From contig DHGD01000031.1 in NCBI GenBank assembly GCA_002402575.1, positions 1-9,752 of the forward strand: 9,752 bases of DNA, written 5' to 3'. The position numbers and the translations under genes are program-made. The notes below the pieces were generated by a model. It did no database searches. It worked only from the letters and a program-made list of their open reading frames with translations, and was not told the DNA's origin. Positions 6,432 through 9,752 of this stretch are shown piece after piece. Numbering within the stretch: the first letter of the stretch is position 1; every line of letters starts with the position of its first letter. This stretch comes from Syntrophomonas sp. UBA4807 (GTDB lineage Bacteria > Bacillota > Syntrophomonadia > Syntrophomonadales > Syntrophomonadaceae).

Positions 6432-9008
6432 CTAGGCCTTTTTTATCCGAACATAAACATCCTCAACCCAGCCCATTCCGGTAGGGTCATATTGTTTGCA
6501 GATATTCGGATCCTTCTGCGGAATCAAGTCGCCGTCACGATACCCCCACACACCATGCTTAAGCCATTTGGAGCGGTGGCCGATGCCGTGGAAGAGCATT
6601 ACACAGTCATCCCGGGTTATGCGCGAAGACATGAAGACTTTGGATTTAACTGGCCTGGGCAACTCCGGCATGTACTTGGGATTGGTCTCCAAAATAACCT
6701 CGTCCCCATTCTGCAAATTGAGCTTCTTGCCAGCATTGGGGCTGATCCACACACAATCGATATGGTTTTTAGCGGAAAGCATATTTAAGGCCGGATTGTC
6801 GATGAAGTTGGGATCGGCATGCATATGCCACCCGGCTCTGGTAATAAGCAGGGAGAACTCGTATTCCCCTTCCGGTGCGGTCCAGCGGGGTTGGAAGGTG
6901 GGCAGTCCATCAAAACCAACTTCAACAAATTCGTCGACATACAGCTTTACCCGGCCATCTGGTCTGCCAAAACCTATTTCACGAATAGTTTTGTAATTCT
7001 CATAAGGTTTTTTGTCAATCCAAAAACCGTTTTTGTTCTTCATAAAATCAGTGCCGTCCGCCGCGGCTCCTACCGCTTTTAAGGCCGGATCTTTGGTGTT
7101 GCCCTTAATCAGCTTGGCAGGGTCTGAGCTGCCGTCCGTGGTCCAGTACTCAGGCGCTAAGGCCATGCCGATCATGTTTGCCACTTTGCCCCAGCCGATA
7201 ACATCTCCGGGAGATTTTTGCACCGCATCGCCTCCCACCAGACAAGGCCACTTGGGATAGTACTGCCTGATGTCCAGCTTGGATTCCTCATATTGATGGG
7301 GAGCCGGCAGAACGTAATCGCACCAATAGGCATTATCATCCGGGTACAGATTCCAGTCGACCACCAGGTCCATATCAATCATAGCCGCTTCCGTCATCTG
7401 CGGCTGAATCAAGGCGAATAACCCGCGGTGGGGGCCTTTGAAGAATAACATTTTAATATTCTTCTTATGAAAGAGTCCGTGACCCACCATCCCGTAATGC
7501 CCCGGTGCGCTGAAATCTTTGTATTTGTAGATGTTGTCGGTCACCGGGAACTGATTGCGGTAGTCGGGCGGACTTGCCGGCTGTTCCGGGTAGGGCTTGA
7601 CAATGGGATCCACATCTTCCAGCCAGGGGATTTTTACCCCGCTGAGGAACAGAACTGCTCCGTCATGGTCTAATGAACCAGTCAGCATATGCAGTATATT
7701 AATGGACTGCATCAACCTCCAGCTGTTGGAGTAATTTGGTCCAGCGGCGTCGCGCTTAAGATTGGGTATACATACCGTTGGCGCGGCCTTGGCGAATTCG
7801 CGAGCAATCCTCTCAATGTCCGCGGCAGGTACCTCACTGATGCCTTGCGCCCAGTCCGGAGAGCAGTCTTTGACATTCTCCTGCAGCAGCTGCAGAACAG
7901 GCTTGGCAGTGATCTGTTGTCCGTTGTAGTCAAAAGTGAAAGGTCCGCCGTCGAAAGCCATATCCTTGACAGTATTTACCGGCGCCGCCTTCTTTTCGGA
8001 ATTACTCCATGCCAGCCAGGTTCCCTGGGCATCGGTCAGGCGTTTTTTGGTGGCCGTGTCGATCAAAACTCCGGCATCGGTGTAGTCTCTTAAAAAGTCC
8101 GCCTGATAGAGTTTGTTGTCCACAATGACTTTGATCATGGCTAAGGCTACAGCCAGGTCGGTGCCCGGCTTTATGGCATAGTATTCATCAGCCATACCGT
8201 CGGCTAACGGGGTTCTCACCGGATTAAAGGTAACGATTTTAGTGCCATTGCGTTTGCCTTCCACAATGTGGTTTAAAATGCCTGCCTTGGCGGTCTTGCT
8301 GAAAGAATCGAATCCGAACCATAACATATATTTGGTCTGGCTGTAATCAAACCCCCACAGGGAATGAGTAACCGTATAAGTGCTGGAGTAGTACTTGTTG
8401 GGAGGATTGGTAATCATCAAAGAATTCAGATAATAATGGGTTCCGAAGCACTCTGTTCGCTGGTCGCTTCTGGTCACCCCCAGAGATCGGCACAAACGGT
8501 TGCTGTAAGGATCACCGGGAGAGGCAAACAAGATCTCATCACGGTTGTAGGTCTTCATTTTCTCAATGATCTCTTTGACCGCATCCTCGGACTTAACCGT
8601 CACCCAGCCAGGATCTTCCCCTTCGCCGCGTTTGGGGTTGGTCCTTTTTAAAGACACCAATAAGCGATCAGGGTTGTACATGCCATCAACAAAGCCCAGA
8701 GCTTTTATGCAAAACTTGCCCCGGGAAACCGGGTCGTCCGGCCTGCCTTCAATGGTCAGAGCCCTTTCCAGACCGGTTACCTGATCTACCCCGACTACGA
8801 TGTCGTAATGGCAATCACATTCACATGCTCGGGCACATACCTGGGGAATTTTTTTCTTGGCCAGATAACGGGGTTTTTCCTGGGGATGCTCTCCGAACGC
8901 ATAGGCTACGTCAAAGTTCCTCAGCGGGGAATCCATCACCATAATAGCGGCGGATATCCCGGTCCATTTAAGGAATGACCTTCTGCTGAGTCTTTTCTGA
9001 GTATTCAT
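6432..9008 (-). CDS. Tat-exported molybdopterin (Mo/W-bis-PGD) oxidoreductase, catalytic subunit
   Basis: Starting at ATG 9008 (AAGGAGTGA upstream) the protein has 858 residues; in-frame ATGs at 9071 and 9086 have poorly placed or no ribosome sites. RRSFLK at residues 9-14 followed by a hydrophobic stretch is a Tat signal, so the enzyme acts outside the membrane. C58, C62, C66 and C100 fit the C-x3-C-x3-C-x(n)-C pattern for the FS0 [4Fe-4S] cluster, with an extra C64 between. C187 (RTECFGTHY) aligns by eye with the cysteine Mo ligand of PsrA/PhsA/ArrA-type enzymes (inference). Typical segments include FNPVRTPLADGMADEYYAIKPGTD, split around residues 261-284, and DLVVDWNLYPDD with CDYVLPAPHQYEES. 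No in-frame TGA selenocysteine is present. The family is clear; the substrate (sulfur oxyanion, arsenate, selenate or other) is not. Confidence 0.93.
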   Translation of the reverse strand: MNTQKRLSRRSFLKWTGISAAIMVMDSPLRNFDVAYAFGEHPQEKPRYLAKKKIPQVCARACECDCHYDIVVGVDQVTGLERALTIEGRPDDPVSRGKFCIKALGFVDGMYNPDRLLVSLKRTNPKRGEGEDPGWVTVKSEDAVKEIIEKMKTYNRDEILFASPGDPYSNRLCRSLGVTRSDQRTECFGTHYYLNSLMITNPPNKYYSSTYTVTHSLWGFDYSQTKYMLWFGFDSFSKTAKAGILNHIVEGKRNGTKIVTFNPVRTPLADGMADEYYAIKPGTDLAVALAMIKVIVDNKLYQADFLRDYTDAGVLIDTATKKRLTDAQGTWLAWSNSEKKAAPVNTVKDMAFDGGPFTFDYNGQQITAKPVLQLLQENVKDCSPDWAQGISEVPAADIERIAREFAKAAPTVCIPNLKRDAAGPNYSNSWRLMQSINILHMLTGSLDHDGAVLFLSGVKIPWLEDVDPIVKPYPEQPASPPDYRNQFPVTDNIYKYKDFSAPGHYGMVGHGLFHKKNIKMLFFKGPHRGLFALIQPQMTEAAMIDMDLVVDWNLYPDDNAYWCDYVLPAPHQYEESKLDIRQYYPKWPCLVGGDAVQKSPGDVIGWGKVANMIGMALAPEYWTTDGSSDPAKLIKGNTKDPALKAVGAAADGTDFMKNKNGFWIDKKPYENYKTIREIGFGRPDGRVKLYVDEFVEVGFDGLPTFQPRWTAPEGEYEFSLLITRAGWHMHADPNFIDNPALNMLSAKNHIDCVWISPNAGKKLNLQNGDEVILETNPKYMPELPRPVKSKVFMSSRITRDDCVMLFHGIGHRSKWLKHGVWGYRDGDLIPQKDPNICKQYDPTGMGWVEDVYVRIKKA

Positions 9009-9055
9009 GGCTTCACTCCTTTTTCCAGTTCTGGCAGTACATAGAAAAACGGCAT
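9005..9055 (-). other. Possible 16-residue leader peptide overlapping the catalytic gene start
   Basis: A short open frame runs from ATG 9055 to TGA 9005-9007 (MPFFYVLPELEKGVKP). Its stop overlaps the catalytic gene's ATG in the arrangement CCATGA, which would allow translational coupling. The nearest strong ribosome site, AAAGGAGG, lies 17 bases upstream, which is too far, so translation is doubtful. The AAGGAGTGA site of the catalytic gene lies inside it. It could also be chance. Confidence 0.2.
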
Positions 9056-9107
9056 TACTATTCTCTGGCATTCCTCCTTTGCGCATAATTTGTTTAAAAC
9101 TAAGCTG

Positions 9108-9123
9108 TGCAAATTTGGTGCCA
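9108..9123 (-). promoter_or_regulatory. Sigma-54 (-24/-12) promoter of the respiratory operon
   Basis: Read on the minus strand, positions 9123-9108 spell TGGCACCAAATTTGCA. This matches the sigma-54 consensus TGGCAC-N5-TTGCA at every defined base, with 10 bp between the invariant GG and GC. Transcription would start near 9097, giving a leader of about 90 bases before ATG 9008. No convincing sigma-A promoter lies in the same gap on this strand. Sigma-54 promoters need an enhancer-binding ATPase; none is encoded in this window. The match is seen directly; activity is inferred. Confidence 0.75.
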
Positions 9124-9211
9124 GCCTGGGCTATTCTTAATCAAAGCCCTTAAAACAGGCCGTTCCTGAAATGTAGTGCGTCCAGACAGGCTTAAAACCG
9201 TATCATGAAAC

Positions 9212-9249
9212 GTAACCTGATTGTTACACTATGTTGACTTATTGTTACA
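9212..9249. promoter_or_regulatory. Clustered GTTAC elements, possible activator-binding region
   Basis: ATTGTTACA occurs twice (9220-9228 and 9241-9249) with a 21-bp period, that is, two helical turns on one DNA face. The first copy also forms an inverted repeat with GTAAC (9212-9216) around a 6-bp centre, the 5-6-5 spacing used by CRP/FNR-type sites. Measured from the predicted sigma-54 start, the cluster lies at about -115 to -152, the usual range for enhancer-binding proteins. Identity of the binding protein is unknown. The rest of 9009-9381 shows only AT-rich DNA, three scattered TTAAAAC words and the sites listed separately. Confidence 0.42.
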
Positions 9250-9298
9250 GTCTAAATTTTTTATAAAAAAACTACTTATAGCCATTTTATCAGTGTTA

Positions 9299-9326
9299 TT
9301 GTATACTTAAACCATAGTGGTATATT
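9299..9326 (+). promoter_or_regulatory. Candidate sigma-A promoter of the GntR regulator
   Basis: A -10-like TATATT (9321-9326) lies 16 bp after a weak -35-like TTGTAT (9299-9304). The -10 box falls inside the 9317-9336 palindrome, so a protein bound there would block transcription. Only three of six bases fit the -35 consensus. Transcription would start near 9333, about 50 bases before GTG 9382. Confidence 0.35.
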
Positions 9327-9336
9327 GGTATACCAC
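9317..9336. promoter_or_regulatory. Palindromic operator with TGGTATACCA core, probable GntR/FadR-family site
   Basis: GTGGTATATTGGTATACCAC is a perfect inverted repeat of 8-base arms around a 4-bp centre. Within it, TGGTATACCA (9326-9335) is itself a perfect 10-bp palindrome of the TGGT-ACCA type bound by many FadR-subfamily GntR regulators (LldR, UxuR/ExuR and relatives). An overlapping ACCA-TAG-TGGT dyad at 9311-9321 adds a third half-site, and TGGTATA recurs at an 8-bp step. The site lies 46 bp upstream of the GntR start, which suggests autoregulation; it could also act on the divergent operon. Confidence 0.68.
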
Positions 9337-9381
9337 TTAACCCTGAATAGAAACTGCAGCAAATTATGGAAGGTGCCAGAA

Positions 9382-9752
9382 GTGTATAAACCTATTGCCA
9401 GAGCAAGCGAAGCACAATCGGTCAGACTGTATGAGATTATCATTAAGCGCATAAAAGATATGATCCTGGAAGGCAAGCTTAAGGTTGGGGATAAACTGCC
9501 CTCAGAACGTGAACTGGCCGAGATGTTTCAGGTCAGCCGGGTCCCGGTCCGAGAAGCCTTGAAGATAATGGAGTTTATGGAAGTCATTCAGTATATTCCC
9601 GGCGATGGAGTCTACTTAAAACATATTGATATTAAAGAACTGCTCTCCAAAATCGACTTTATGATAGAAACCAGCAGCGATATAATTTCCGATTTGTTTG
9701 AGGCCAGGCAGGCGGTGGAACTAAAAGCGGTTGAACTGGCAGCACTCAGGCG
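9382..9752 (+). CDS. GntR-family transcriptional regulator, FadR (FCD) subfamily, N-terminal part
   Basis: The frame starts at GTG 9382, 6 bases after GGAAGGTG, and stays open to the right edge (123 residues). An earlier GTG at 9373 lies inside that ribosome site. Residues about 10-75 form the GntR winged helix, with the signature GDKLPSERELAEMFQVSR and then VPVREALKIME. From about residue 105 (DLFEARQAVELKAVELAALR) it matches the opening of the FCD ligand-binding domain, which in this family senses small carboxylates or related metabolites, often through a metal ion. The gene is divergent from the respiratory operon, with a FadR-type palindrome in between, so it probably controls itself and perhaps the operon. 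The metal and ligand residues lie beyond the window. Confidence 0.92.
   Translation, partial: MYKPIARASEAQSVRLYEIIIKRIKDMILEGKLKVGDKLPSERELAEMFQVSRVPVREALKIMEFMEVIQYIPGDGVYLKHIDIKELLSKIDFMIETSSDIISDLFEARQAVELKAVELAALR

Noticed and set aside
6408..8784. Many plus-strand open frames opposite the molybdoenzyme gene
   Set aside because: Antisense shadows of a long, clearly conserved coding gene; no ribosome sites or protein motifs.
6432..9008. Formate dehydrogenase, suggested by a b-type cytochrome and FdnH-like subunit
   Set aside because: No in-frame TGA for selenocysteine, and the cluster spacing and general pattern fit respiratory oxyanion or sulfur-compound reductases better. Not strictly excluded, but not supportable as a call.
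9080..9118. Sigma-A promoter TTGCAC with ATTATG on the minus strand upstream of the operon
   Set aside because: The -10 box is poor, and the TTGCA is already explained as the -12 element of a consensus-perfect sigma-54 promoter.
9093..9198. Three TTAAAAC words in the upstream region of the operon
   Set aside because: Spacing is irregular and the word is AT-rich and short, so chance occurrence is likely.
9276..9476. 66-codon minus-strand open frame upstream of the operon
   Set aside because: It overlaps the operator and the start of the GntR gene, is low in complexity, and has no ribosome site or family resemblance.
1..9752. CRISPR arrays, tRNA or rRNA genes, insertion sequences, riboswitches
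   Set aside because: No regularly spaced repeats, cloverleaf-like segments, transposase frames or recognisable aptamer cores were seen on either strand.

Overview
The window looks like chromosome from an anaerobic, respiring Firmicute of the Clostridia type (Peptococcaceae/Syntrophomonadaceae-like). This is inferred from strong AGGAGG/AGGGGTG ribosome binding sites, GTG and TTG starts, System II (ResB/CcsA) cytochrome c maturation, a FadR-type GntR regulator and roughly balanced GC content. The species cannot be named from sequence alone.

Layout. Positions 1-679 (minus) hold the N-terminal part of an XRE-type helix-turn-helix regulator that runs off the left edge. A 150-bp divergent region with a palindrome and a 14-bp tandem repeat separates it from a small orphan protein of 97 residues (833-1126, plus). 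Positions 1127-1276 hold only hairpins. From 9008 down to 1277, seven minus-strand genes form one tight operon. In transcription order they encode a Tat-exported molybdopterin oxidoreductase, a four-cluster ferredoxin subunit with a membrane tail, a TorD-family chaperone, a membrane-anchored pentaheme cytochrome c, a five-helix cytochrome b, ResB and CcsA. The largest gap between genes is 61 bp. Positions 9009-9381 form the control region, and a GntR/FadR-family regulator starts at 9382 (plus) and runs off the right edge.

How the parts fit (inference). The set reads as a self-contained respiratory module. A membrane cytochrome b exchanges electrons with menaquinol, a pentaheme cytochrome c and the ferredoxin subunit carry them, and the exported Mo/W-bis-PGD enzyme exchanges them with an unknown substrate. 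TorD would load and proofread the catalytic subunit before Tat export, and ResB/CcsA would attach heme to the cytochrome c. There is no NrfD/DmsC-type anchor, so quinone contact most likely goes through the b/c cytochrome pair, which resembles a split form of the fused multiheme-c/cytochrome-b proteins (CbcL type) of Geobacter.

Regulation. A consensus-perfect sigma-54 (-24/-12) promoter lies 100 bp upstream of the catalytic gene, with direct and inverted GTTAC elements at about -115 to -152 where an enhancer-binding protein could sit. The divergent GntR gene has a perfect palindrome containing TGGTATACCA, the typical core of FadR-family operators, over its own predicted promoter. The respiratory substrate is the main open question.
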